Below are positions 44,543-56,444 of a stretch of DNA of 64,000 nucleotides, piece after piece. Position 1 is the stretch's first letter. The number at the start of each line of letters is the position of its first letter. The notes below the pieces were generated by a model. The model searched no databases and had not been told where the DNA came from. It saw nothing but the letters and a program-made list of their open reading frames with translations. Origin of the DNA: Pleurostoma richardsiae (lineage: Eukaryota; Ascomycota; Sordariomycetes; Calosphaeriales; Pleurostomataceae); NCBI GenBank assembly GCA_030052745.1, contig JANBVO010000028.1, positions 186,001 through 250,000 of the forward strand, in the 5' to 3' direction. Made by a program: the position numbers and the translations under genes.

Positions 44543-47500
44543 CTTCACATGAGAAGTCTGCCTCACTTGTGTCGTCTAGTATCACTTTGTCTTGAACGAC
44601 TCGAGAAATGATGTCCGTAGTTGAGAAGGGAAAGTGTGTGATGTGAGAGACAGGATGGTAAGGAAGATGGTAGAGCAGAGCAGAGACGTGGGGAGGGCGA
44701 GGTGGTAATAGGGAAAGCCAGCCTGGAAGAAGTGCCTCGGTCGTCACTGTAGGAAACAGGGCGAACTTTGTGTAACGTCTGGAGGCAATAAGAAGCAAGC
44801 TTGCCTCGGAGACGGTGGCTGTGAGGCCAGTTCGGTAAGGTCTAATCCGGGGGAGATCGGGGTTGAGTTGCGGCGCTCCTGGAACACACGGCAGTAGCGC
44901 CAGATGATGTAACACAGAAAAGCAAGAATGGGATATAGAGGATGGAGAAATGCAAGAACGGGAAGGACGGAGAGGAAGGAGTACGAATATAGTTAAGTAT
45001 TCTCGCGATGGGATGAAATAGGGCGAGTCCCTGGGAGTCGCCTTCTGTCGGGCATGTACCTCGTCTCGCATTCTGGACCAGACGGTACATTCCACGTAAC
45101 TTCTCGTAGCGAAACAGCGGTGACAGTGGGGGAGGGACACACGACCCTGACAGGGAAGGCCAGGCGATATGTTAGCTCGTGCCGGGAGTTCACGAAGTGT
45201 CAAGGTCGCAAGCAAGGGGCTAAGTGACTGCCTGGGCCCGTCTTCACGGTGCGTCCACAGTTCTGCGTGGTTAGTGCACGTATCCGGGGGGGAAATGCCC
45301 TGCGCGCCCAGGAGAAAGGCGCACACGCCGGGTACCCCTGGGTTCCAACTGCATGGTTGTCCGACATCTGCCCCAAAGACCCTTGCCAGCAGTGCCCTCC
45401 CTGTCTTGTTGGTACGAGTACCGGTACACGGGACTCGACAGGCTGGCTCCACGACCGTTTCTTGGTGTGGGTTCCTTTAGTGGGCCGCCAGCTTCCCCAT
45501 TACATGGCAGATCCATGCCGCGTGCGGTGGACAACCGTGAGCGTAAGCCGGACGTAGTGTAATTAGTCCACCAGGAAAGAAGAGGGACCGTGGGTGGTGG
45601 TGAACGAGTGGGCGCTGGCCAGAAAGCAAGCCGCCAGCAGTGATGTTACATGGTCCCCGTCACATTGCATACGGCAGTCCAGCCTCGCTCAGGTGACGAC
45701 GACCGCCATGGGGAATTACTAGTGAACATGCGAGTAGTCAGCCATCCTCCGCCTCACGCAAACGCAGTCGACCATGCAGGTGAGAGAAGAGGTCGAGAAG
45801 CCATCAACATGGGCCGTGATTGACGCGGCAGCAGGGTCTGTGTTGGAAGCCGGTGAAGCGCACCAAGGCAAGTAGGCGGGCTTCCGAGGCTGCCGACCTC
45901 AATGAGAACCAATCCCTACTCACCGAGCTGCTGTCGATCCTCGTCGTCTTTTACGGTGTGTGATGATGGTAGAAGTATGAGAGAAGACAAGTCGAAAGAG
46001 CGGGGTTCCATGAGCTGGCAGTCGGGTTAGCACTGTGATTATTATTAGGCTCTGTTAAGATTAGCAGCGCCAGCAGCATCGAAACCTGGACGTCCCGTAG
46101 CAGCACAGGCGCGCCTACGCGGGCGAGGAGCATCTCGTACCCCGTCCTTCACACAAGGCTGGTCAAGCCCAGCCGCTCAGATCGAGTTGGTCCTATCAAC
46201 TGATCTTGCTGGCACTGGAGGTCAAAGGCAGGTTCGAGAACGGTGTTTCCGACGCCCACTCTGTATGCGGGCTATGAACCCCTCAGTTCTCTTTTCTTTT
46301 TCTGCTCATTTCTTTTTCCCTGTTTGTGCTTCTGGCATCTTTTTTTTTTCTCTGGCAGAGACGGAACCCCTGACCAAAGGCCTGCATGCAAAACTGTGCC
46401 TAGCGCCGCTGGGTGGCAGCTGGGCCTGGTCCTGTCTGGCCTTATCACGCCTGCAGGCCGCCAGCTCTAGCCCGAGTGGATCATAGCGGCGAGGATCAGA
46501 GCGACGAAAGCTGACGGTGAGGCGGTGAGGTGGAAGGCCTGGACAGATCGAGAGACATATGACGAAACATGATCCCGATTCACCGGCGGGGGTGAGACAT
46601 TCTGCTCCGCCCGCTCCACGGACCGGCGAGCCTGACAAGCAAGAAAGCCATGTCATTTGGCCAGCCCTGTAATATCCGGGGGGCTTGGGCGAGTGACTGG
46701 TCGGACAGCTCACGGCCCAGCGGGCTTCCAGAAGCCACGACGACGAGGAGAACAGGGGCCTCTCGCTCCTGCGGTAGAGTACTCCGTACAGTACATGCTG
46801 ATGAGCAAGGAGTCATACTGTGTCTGCTAACCGAGATGGCTACTGGCTGGGATGTTGAAGAGACACAAGGAGTGCTTGTAGGTGCATCTTGAGAATACAT
46901 GAACGTGGCAAACAGACACGCATCCTTGCGAAGTGTGAAGATTTGCCAGGAGAGGAAATGTTGGAGAGGCTGTCAAAAGCAAGAATTGCAAGTGGCTACT
47001 CACCGCGCGGCAGAAGACGACGCGGCAGGTGCTCCGTACATCCTGTGCTCTTTCCCGCCGCCCGGCCGCGATGCGCCTCTTCAATCGTGGCTTCCTCCTT
47101 CGCGATCAATGCGTCGGAGCGCATTGGCACAGGTACATCACATCAGGTAGGTAGCGGGTAAGTTGCCTAAGTACTGTACTGTAGTCTATACATCAGGCGC
47201 GAGGGAAGGCACTACCAGGTGGAGGGCACTCGCGGGCGGAAGGCGCCATGGAGGTTCGTCAAGGTTGCTTGTGTCACCCGTGCGACTTACACAGCATTGC
47301 GGGCGTTGGTTGCCGGCTGGTGCACAGCCGTGTCCCTCGACCTCGATCGGCAGGTTGATGTGCGGCTTCGGCCGACCGCAGCTGTGCATGGCAGGATGGT
47401 TGGTGTCACGTAACGTGGCTGCTTGTCAGGATCACTGCGTACACTCCATTGGCAACGTACCGGGTAAGGATATGATCGCACTGGAGTTTGTAGAGACTCC

Positions 47501-50500
47501 GTCCACGGCTTCTGTCGGCATTCCTGTTCTTCCCTTCTTCCGCTCTCATGTTCCGGGCTTGTGACGGCTTGCTCACCGACCACATCGACTGCCGATGCCT
47601 GCGCAGTCCGGGACGTGATTGGCAGATGCCAAGACAGCTGCATATGCTCGCACGCCTGCATGGGAGTGCCGGTCTGGAAGTTGCACATGGACGGCACTTG
47701 TGTAACCGCACCCGGAGCGCCATCCCTCCTGTCATCTTCCTGTGGCTGTCCGTGTGCTGTGCTGCGCAGAGTCGAGGGATGTTATGATTCGCTGGTCCAC
47801 GGTACGAGGTCCGTACCTCCGTATGCACACGCCCACCGCCCTTGTTCCGCTCTGGGCCGATGTGATATCAGGAGTTGAATATCGACGGGCGGCAGCGACC
47901 GCGGCACGCCGACCCGACGCCAGGCCGACCCCGAGGGCATCCGGGGCTTGGTGGATGCATTTCCGTCGTAATTTACGTTCTGATGTCAGAGATGGATCAA
48001 GTCTCCCGAATGCCATGTCTCACATCAAAGAAATTCCTACGGAGCAGGCTCGTGGAGAAAGTGCACCCCTGCCGGTTCGGAAAATTGTTGGTATGATCTC
48101 ATGCCACGCCTATTAAACTGCTAGCAAGATTCCCAGCAGCGCGGGATCCGGAAGTGGGCATGCCACAACAACAATGTGGGAATTACTCCAGTCCCGGCCA
48201 AACGGTTGGCTATCGTCTGCCCGACTGCCTTTGTCGGTGATAGCCTTGCTGATGCTCCCTGACGGCCAACAGCTGCTTTCAAATCATCTCGCCAATAGCA
48301 TGGCAGGGGTGTTCAGGTCATGTTGAGACTGACGGAGGTTTCGGGCGTCCCATGTCGGGCGTCGTAATGCGGCACATAGCAGCCAAGCGCTCGCTTGTGA
48401 CTGATGCTTTGATGGGAAATGTCTTCGCAATTACGGTTGTACAAAGGGGACTCGGACAAGACGCCGGTCTACCCGTAATACGTGATCCGCCAGGAAGCAT
48501 CATCTTGAAAGCTGACAGTCTGCCGCCGGGTCCGCCACCGGTGTCCGGGCTACCAACACTAGGTGGCTTAGATTGCCCGGGATCTCTCCCCGGCCCAAGT
48601 GGCTCTGCGTACGTCGACTAGTAAATTTGGCTGTTGCGTAAGTAGGTCGTCGCTGTCACCAGGTCTAGGTGCTTTCACGCCGGAAAATCCGCGCAGACGG
48701 ATGAGCACTATCATCGGTTGCGAAGAAAGGAACCAGATGAGAACAAGAAAGGCTTGAGGGGGAGGTGGGCACGGATGGCCCAGCTAAGCGACACCGGCTC
48801 CCAGTGCAAGTAAGGATCAGTGCCCGAAAAAGGCGGTGATCAACTCGGGAAATCAGATCACCAGGCTCGAGAAGCAAAAGGAAAAAGGAGCGGAGCCGCC
48901 CTGGTGTTTGGGTCTGCGCAGGGAACACCCTGGCTTCGCTTCGCCCAAGCGCTTTCCCCGTACATTAGCACGCCGTCCAGTCGGTAAGAGGTACTTGGGT
49001 ACGCACAATTGCGAGTAACCTGCGACCGCCGGAAACGGCCCGGCCACACCAGGTACCATCTCGCCCAGCGACGCAAGGAGGAGGTACCCCACGGGTACCT
49101 GTCTGCGAGACCGCCATTGATTGCAACGCTTCGGGCTTCCTTGTCGAGTGGGCGCATTCCCTGGAAATCATGTGGTCCCCTAACACCGGCTAGGCTCAAA
49201 GCCAGCGCGTCGATCCTCGCAGCAATCAAATAATGGCTTCAGCTGCCAAACGAATCGAGGCTTGTCACTGGTGCACGGAGGAAGCCGTCCAGCCGTCCTC
49301 GACATGCTGCTGTCTGAGTCCGTCTGTCGCCGGCCCGCAGTATTGGATTGAGATCCATGCTAAGGTGTCTTACCGGTGACTTAAGATTTTGTGAGTGGTG
49401 TCAATGATGTGTGTGGCAGGTCGGTCGGTGAGTAGCCTTACGCTGCATGTACATGTATGTCGGTATGTCTTGCAGCCCGCTAGGTACACCTCAGCGACGC
49501 ATGTTTTAATCGACCTGGAGAGAGACATGGAGCACATCAGCATGCCGTTTCAGCCAGGCGCATGGCTCGGGGTTGGGATTAAGACGCAGGATTCTCGCCT
49601 CTACCGAACCCTCGGTGCTGTCATTTGTGATGAGATGGAATGTCCCCCTGTTTCGTCAGCGGGGACTTCTCCATAGCAGCTACATCGCCAGTACTCGCGA
49701 GCTCATTACCCAAAGTATCGGAGACTTGAGGCACCGGAAGGCAGGCCCGGAACAAGGGGACGCCCTCGAAAACTTTCTCTTTGCGCTCTGTGGAAATTTG
49801 CCGCTGGCTCCCACCGGGCCCCTGACGGGGAGAAGCCGAATGGCTTGACGCAGATGGCCGAAGTTTCTTGCAAGTGGGCGTTGCAAGGCGTGGCCCAGAC
49901 AGTGCTAGCGGCGTGCCCGCGCAAGGGATAGGGACGCTTCCGATGGGACGGCTGGCCACGCTAGGTGGAGGCTCTACTGTTTCAAGATGGTCCCCGAGAA
50001 CACTTGCACGGGTATCGCAGGGAGGCGTGACTTGGACTTGCGCGCATCGGAGCCTCGTTGCCCCCATTCTCCGGCACCCGCCGCCGGCATCTCCTTTTCC
50101 GTCGAGAGTCGTGCTCCTCTGCGATGCGTCGCGCGTCGCTAATGGCGGCATCTAGGTCGAGAGTTCCTCCGGTTAGTGGTCTCTCCAGGTGTGATCAGTG
50201 GTCATCCCCCCCCCCCGAAATCCGCAGCGACTAACGTCTCTTCCACAGAGCTTCCATGCATTAGCATTGCGCTGTACGCACGCGATCCCGTAGCTGCAAA
50301 GCGGCACTTCATTCCGGATGCAGGACTGAGCAACTTTTGCCGAAGAGCTGCCGATGCTTCGATCACGACGGCTTTCGCACAGCCTCGAGACAGCTGTTGC
50401 CGGAACGCTTTTCCGCAATGCTAAAGCCTAATGGCTCCTGTCACGGGAAGCGATGGATGCAGCGCGATTTGCTAGTCGACGCTGCAGAGACGTTGGCTTC

Positions 50501-52869
50501 GTTGGATCTCACCGCCAAATCCCAAGAAGCAGGTTTTCAGTATCCAGACGGGCTCTCGCGGTTGGAGCCGCGTGACTGCGATGATGATCGGCACTCAAAT
50601 GCGTGGCCCGTCGCGATGGAGCGACGTAGGACAGACCGTCGTCTCACAGCGGGCAGAAAGTAATACCTCGTTATCCCCGAGGTCGCTGGTGACCCCCATC
50701 ATGTCACGATACTAAAGTCCAGCACTCCTTCTACGGTCGACATGCCATCCAATCAGCAAGTATGCCGCGGCATGGGGGTCGTCGCATCTCCCTTCACAGC
50801 CCGACGACACGCTGAGTCAGACCCAACACGAGGCATAGGTAGGTCGGTATACGCCAGATCACGAACGAAACGCACCACGTCTTCCTGTGGGAGTCGCACA
50901 GAAACGACACTCACTGTGGGCCATTACTTTTCGATCCCGCTGGCCTTCTCTCACCGTCTATTCCTGCTGGATATCAGGTTGTGAGGCTGGTACGCAGAAG
51001 GTGTTGTTCAATGTTGGAGGCGGAAGCCCAATGAGCTGCCACATCTCGCTTCCTGGAGGATGACTCTCTTTGCTTGCACGGCGCATGGTGCTGCTGACAG
51101 ATATCCAGTATCCGAACGGCCCCGTCACAGGACCAAGCAGCGTTGTTGCGCACTTGAGTTCATGAACTTGAAGACCAACCAGGCATTGCTATATGATATG
51201 CCGTGTCCGTGGGTGCGATTGCACCGCCCAGGCGACATCAGACAGGCTCAAAAATACTTCTGGCCCAATAGCTGGGTTTCGCAGACGTCGATGCCTGCTC
51301 CTCTGAAGCGGCGCGCTCGCTGTCCACGGTTTACGAGAAGAGTACATACGCAGGCATCATACATTGCTATAAGTGCTGCTACACGTCACGGACAGCCGGA
51401 TATGTGACCGATGCAGAGTCACGCCGGCGATAATTTCGGACGCATCTACGCACCACAAATTCCTTGTGCGCCGGTTCAGCCTACCTTAGCTCAAACTGCA
51501 AATCGTGTTGAACTTCGGCCTGAAAATGCGGACGGAAGGATGTCCGAGCTTCAGCCTCGCAATCTAGACTGATCATCCTGCGGATGCTGTTCCCGCGGTT
51601 GTCCGACTCTAGGATTGCCTGATCGAGTCTGCTGCATGGCAATCCCGTCGTCATACGGACCACGACCTACGTGGAATAATGAGTCCGTTCGTCGACAGTA
51701 CTTGGACGCCATTGCGCATGTTCTTTTCCTGACGGACGGCAAGTTATCTTTGGGCAAGCCCTTCTCGCCCGCACTCGCGTTCGACCCAGCCATCCGGTTT
51801 CGAAACGAAAACCCAGGCGTCTCGATTCGATGTTATTTCATCTTTCCAACTCTCATGATGCCACCTGGGACACCCCCTTTGACAAATAGGCACCCACATG
51901 CTACCATATTAGCACATTGTAGGTCCTTAAAACTACAGTTTGGATTCTGAGCTGGCGGTGCAGGATAGTCAGAATACTGAGAGGCTCTATACGAGTAAGA
52001 AGCCTTGGCCGAGAACCGAATCATGTTCGCTCATCATCTGTGGGCTGGCACATGGATATGGCGACGTCCGCGTCTGTCGCCTCACAGATGACCCATGCCG
52101 TGGAATGCTCGTTCCACTGGTCACTTTGACCGAGTCTGCATCGAATGCTCTACTAGAATCACGCTTTCATTCCCCGTTGCTTCCTGACGCCGTGTCTCTT
52201 TCCCCAAGGGATTCCCTTGCAGGTATGCATGAACCGTGGTCTGATCTATGCGTTACTTGGAGCTGCTTCTTTTTTCATGCTCCTCGGCCCTGTTCGATTT
52301 CGAAGCCTCGGCTGCCTAGTGGGTTCAAATCCAGCAGTAGATTCAGGCAGCCAGGATGTGATGCTTGTGAAACCAACAGTGGTTAGTGAAGTCCACTATT
52401 GCTATGGTCAACATATGTTCCTTCCGGAGTGCCAATTTCGCTTGTCAGCCGCTGCAAAGTGGCGACCTACATCAAAAGCTTGTCCAATCGAGACATAAGT
52501 CCATACTCACACCTCTCATTGAATATATTCACTTAGGAGCACGGCTTGGCGTCGACTGTAGAGTATCAGTCACGTTTGCCTTTTCTGAACTCGTCATGAG
52601 ATACGAATACACTCCCAATCTCTGGGCAATTCGAAGTTGAGCTGAAGCGGAATCAGGATGGGCACAGCAAGCAGCTTCCCATGTGAGACTCGAGGAGACA
52701 CAGGTACATGACCTGAATACTGTGATTTAACGAGATAGTATCCCGGCCAAGGGATCGTCCGCATGTGCAGTTTCTGCGCTCACCCTCTGTACGCTGGCAA
52801 TGTGTTGAAGCAAGGAAATGAATGGTCCAACATTAGGTAAAGCATTTAGATAGGCTGTCTGTGTGAGGC

Positions 52870-52891
52870 GAGAGTGGAGAGTGGAGAGTGG
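52870..52891. repeat. Short tandem repeat (GAGAGTG)x3
   Basis: Three perfect head-to-tail copies of a 7-bp unit in intergenic DNA, seen directly. Confidence 0.8.
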
Positions 52892-52939
52892 AAGTAATCA
52901 TCACTTACTGAGGTGTTTCCATTCCAGCCTGAGGGCATT

Positions 52940-52966
52940 CCCCCCTCCCCCCCTCCCCCTTCACCC
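52940..52966 (-). other. Potential G-quadruplex on the minus strand
   Basis: The plus strand reads C6-T-C7-T-C5-TTCA-C3. The minus strand therefore has four G-tracts with loops of 4, 1 and 1 bases, which meets the usual quadruplex rule. It lies about 1.1 kb upstream of the CCDC124/Lso2-like gene. Confidence 0.5.
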
Positions 52967-54043
52967 TCCTTTTCTGTCTTGCGGTGCCTTTGATCATGAA
53001 GGGTCACAACCTAGAAAATATGCACCTTCTGCGCCAAGTATGGTAACACTCGGCCATTTGAGCTGCTGGCTCCAGAGTTGTCTTAGCAGACTTCAAAGTA
53101 AACAGGATACAAGCAATGTGCCTTCTGAAGGCCACCTCCTTGCTCATGGCACCCATGGGTGTGAACTGATTCAAATCAGCAGGCACTTCAATCCGGCGGG
53201 AAGATCGTGCCACTTGCTCTGTCGTGTAACAAGGCAGTATGATCCGGGACCCGGTGCCATGAGCGACAATGCAGGCGGAAGCTCTCCGAATGGCGGGAGG
53301 CGCACGACGGAGATGCACGATGCCCATCCGAGTTCTGTGAACAAGATATCGTATATCTGACATCACAGCGTGTTTGCTCTGGCTGATTTGACGGTAGAGC
53401 GCGTCGAATATACTAACCGCAGGTGTGTGGGATTCGCAAGAGCATCTGGACCGTCCTCCACTGCAGATACAAGGCGGCCCATGCCATATCTAAGACTTCC
53501 CACTACTCCTCGGCAGAGGATTCCTGTCCCGTCTCATGCAGTTTCTTCGCGAAGGTGTTGGTTGGCCTAGGTATTTCTGGAGATAACACGAGTCTCCCTG
53601 AGGGGCATTATGGTCAGGGTTCCTGCAACAAGGAGACGCAGTGGGATGAGTTCCGCGACCTTGCTCTGCACTGAGATCTGTCTGATTGGCGCGCGGGCAT
53701 CCGTCGTTGTAGCCCGTCCAACAGCGGTAGACGACTGCTGTATGGAGGGCGGCTAAGTAACACGCCGATAACGAGTTCACCACTACAACCTAAATTTATC
53801 GCCCACCTGTGCTTTTACCCCAAATCCGGTCAGGACCGCCACCTCTCTGCTGTGTTACCAACAACAAAACCCTCAATCCCGGCGACAAGGAGCAGACCAT
53901 CTTGCGAAAACGCTGCAGGATTCGCAGACAGTGTCACGCGGTACCATTTTTGCTTTTCCCCCTGCAAAGGGTTTCAGCACTTAGCTTGCGCCGCGCAGTT
54001 ACGACGCCCCGCACATTCGTCAGCAGACAGCATCCGGGTTACC

Positions 54044-54878
54044 ATGGCGGGCAAGAAAGGAGCCGCCGAAGGTAGCAAGAAAGCTGCCGGGCAGGCCAGG
54101 AAGGCCGAAGCTGCTGCCCAGAAGGCAGCTGCTGAAGACGCCAAGAAGGCTGCCGCTGAAGACGAGGATTGGAAGAAGGGATCGAAGTCGAATGCTAAGA
54201 AGCAAGTTCACCCACTCCCCATCTATCTCCGGCTTCCGTTCGCCCTCTGTGGGTGCTGTTTGCTCGTGACCTTCCCCTCTTAGCCTCACTTTCCTTTCTT
54301 CTGCTCTGTGCGACGATGACGCACTTGCTGCTGCGCGCATAATGGTGCTAACTTATGTCCAAAACAGGGAAGCCGAAGCCGCCAAGAAAGCAGACGCAGC
54401 CCGGAAGAAAGCCGAGCGGGAGGCTCTGCTCGCTGAGGAAGAGAAGAACACACCCGGCCGGGCCAATCCGAAGAACAGCAAGACCGCAGTGAAGAAGAGC
54501 AGGGGTCTGGACCTCTCGCAGCTCGACGACCACGGCCCTCTCGCCGCGCTCAACGCCTCGGGTATCGACAACGCCCTGGACGCCCTCTCCATCACGACCG
54601 GCTCGTCAGACGCCAAGGTCGACCGACACCCGGAGAGGCGGTTCAAGGCGGCTTATGCTGCCTACGAGGAGAGGCGGCTGCAGGAGATGGAGTCGGACGG
54701 GACAGGCCAGGGTCTGCGACTGAACCAGAAGAAGGAGAAGATCAAGAAGGAATTCGAGAAGAGCCCGGAGAACCCCTTCAACCAGGTCTCTGCGCGGTAT
54801 GACGCCTCAAAGGAGGATCTTGCTCGGATCAAGGAGCAGGAGAAGGCCAAGATCGAGGCGCGGCTCGGTTCAAAGTAG
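54044..54878 (+). CDS. CCDC124/Lso2-like ribosome-associated coiled-coil protein
   Basis: Human CCDC124 and yeast Lso2 occupy the mRNA channel of idle ribosomes and help translation restart after starvation. Two exons (54044-54201, 54368-54878) give 222 residues. The N-terminal half is a Lys/Ala/Glu helix (GQARKAEAAAQKAAAE, KGSKSNAKKEAEAAKKADAA); the C-terminal half carries HPERRFKAAYAAYEERRLQEM and a final KENPFNQ-like segment (SPENPFNQVSARYDASKED), typical of the family. The intron must use a GC donor (AA|GCAAGT) to join SNAKK to EAEAAKK in frame; the nearby GT would shift the frame. ATG 54044 has ACC before it, a good fungal start. Family match is strong. Confidence 0.88.
54202..54367 (+). 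other. GC-AG intron (166 nt) in the CCDC124/Lso2-like gene
   Basis: The donor is GCAAGT, the classic GC-type consensus, and the acceptor is AACAG with a GCTAAC branch-like site 14 nt upstream. Only this donor gives phase 2 and joins the continuous Lys/Ala helix. Confidence 0.7.
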
Positions 54879-55326
54879 CTGCTGAGCAGTTCTTCCAGCA
54901 CGGCTCGGCATTCTAGATGTCTGATGTTGGGCAGACGAAGCTTGCCTCCCAGCGTATTCGTCTCATAGGGCTGGCTCTATATACAGTTTAACTTGAATAC
55001 ACCCATCAACACCTTGACTTATCCATATTCTTGAGTTTACTACGGGATTGTACAGTGCTTTCGCTGAAATGTGTGGCCGCCAGCGGCAGGACTGTCCTTC
55101 ACCTCAGCGTTACGTCAAGCACACTACCCCACGCCACGCGCGCCGTTTTCGCTCAAGGAGTGAGGGGTACCGTAGCTTGCCTGTCGCGATCTTATCGAAA
55201 GTCTGGCAGAATGCTCACCGCCAGCTCTCACCGCTTCCTCCTCTGAGGTCGCATGAACACGGTGCTATGCTTGTGTCTCATCTGCTTTACCACGACAATG
55301 TCCTCTAGAGCCTTCAAGCTGACCGA
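54879..55326. other. Intergenic, 0.45 kb
   Basis: 3' flank of the CCDC124/Lso2-like gene and promoter of the E2-like gene. Nothing else recognised. Confidence 0.5.
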
Positions 55327-56444
55327 ATGGATTCCCATAAGTTGAGGACACTGCCGTCATTGCGGCGACAGCATCTTCTGGCCGAATTGTGCGATTCACC
55401 TTCCCCTGTTGGGTCGTGCGAAGCTAACCAAACACGCAAACAATAGCGCGGGCCTTAAGCAGGCATGCCCGGAAGGGGTCTTCGTGAGCCTGACCCCAGG
55501 AGACCCAACCCTCTGGTCTGGGGTTATCTTCGTGCGAAAGGGTTAGACAACCGCTTCCCAGCCAAGAGTCAGGGGCTCGGACTGATCAATGATGAAAATG
55601 GACCAGGACCGTATGCGACCGCCGTCCTCCGCTTCCACATATCCTTCCCGGACACCTACCCCAGCCTACCACCTCTGGTGACCTTCTCGACCGATATGTT
55701 CCACCCCCTGATCACGCCGTTGACCACCTACATGTACACGACCGACATACAGGACAACGGCACCGTAAGCGCCACCGACGAGGAGCGCCTTCCGCCGGGC
55801 GGCTTCAGCCTCCGCCACGGATTCCCCGGCTGGTTCGGCCGCGGAAGCAAGAGCAGACAGACCAGCGGACAGCACGCAGGCACCGCACAAACACCTCCGC
55901 GGTCGACACAGGGTGGGAGCATTACGAGCGCTGCGACGACGCCCGCTAGCTCTAAGGCGACGCCACGAAGCGACGCGCGGAGCTTCATGCAGACAGGCGT
56001 GAAGGAGATATCAACGTATGATGTGCTACAGTATATGCGCACCGTCTTTGACGACGAGGAGGTTTTGGACTCTGTCCCTCTCGAGGCAGCGGGGAACCCC
56101 GGCGCGTGGCATGCCTGGCGTACTCACAGACAGCAGAAGGGGAAGCTCGCAGGTGCAGGCAATGCGACCCGGCAACCAGGCGAGTGGAACTGGGAAGGCG
56201 TCTGGGAGGAGAGAGTCAAGAAGGGAATTGCGGCTTCCTTGTCGGAGCCGGTGCTCTTCGGCAATGCTGGAGGAGCGGATGACATTGTAAGTCACGCCCC
56301 CATTCCTTCCCTAGGCCCAGAGGGCTCTGTGAACTCTTTACCGTTAACGACTGGCTCTAGATTCGTTTCTTGAGCATGGAGGACAACGACGTAGAGGCTG
56401 TTAAGGATAACTTGTTCCGGACGCTAGGCGCTACCGCAAGATAG
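55327..56444 (+). CDS. E2-like (UEV-type) protein, AKTIP/FTS family
   Basis: AKTIP/FTS proteins are inactive ubiquitin-conjugating folds; with Hook and FHIP they link early endosomes to dynein. Four exons (55327-55388, 55447-55541, 55607-56286, 56361-56444) give 306 residues. The UBC fold is clear: [53 protein letters not shown] and LPPLVTFSTDMFHPL. Where an active E2 has HPN and a downstream catalytic Cys, this has FHPLITPLTTYMYTTD with no Cys, so it should not form a thioester. An insert of about 80 residues (Ser, Thr, Gly) follows. The C-terminal helices resume at STYDVLQYMRTVFDDEEVL and end RFLSMEDNDVEAVKDNLFR. Non-catalytic E2 is firm; AKTIP/FTS is the best fit. Confidence 0.82.

Larger units (their letters stand above)
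44543..54043. other. Gene-free island of about 9.5 kb
   Basis: No conserved protein, tRNA or transposon was recognised. A stop-free minus-strand stretch of 342 codons (45452-44424) runs into the MFS first exon in another frame; it is pyrimidine-rich and probably a leader. An exact TACTCCGTA lies at 46780. GGTACC-type palindromes cluster at 49030-49100. An 11-C run occurs at 50206-50216. A four-tract C-rich block lies at 52940-52966, and a 7-bp triplet repeat at 52870-52891. Open frames of 100-180 codons on both strands show no family features. Confidence 0.6.

Noticed and set aside
49621-50151. 176-codon minus-strand frame in the gene-poor island
   Set aside because: Ser/Pro/Arg-biased with no domain and no supporting splice structure.
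52300-52350. GGTTCAAATCC resembling a tRNA T-arm
   Set aside because: The flanking bases do not form the T stem, and no acceptor, D or anticodon stem could be placed around it.
44543-54043. Decayed transposon hidden in the gene-poor island
   Set aside because: I found no terminal repeats, no transposase or reverse-transcriptase motifs and no strong TpA-rich signature typical of RIP; a repeat search would be needed.
54206-54367. GT-AG version of the CCDC124/Lso2-like intron
   Set aside because: The GT at 54206 leaves phase 0 and shifts the frame after the acceptor, breaking the conserved helix.
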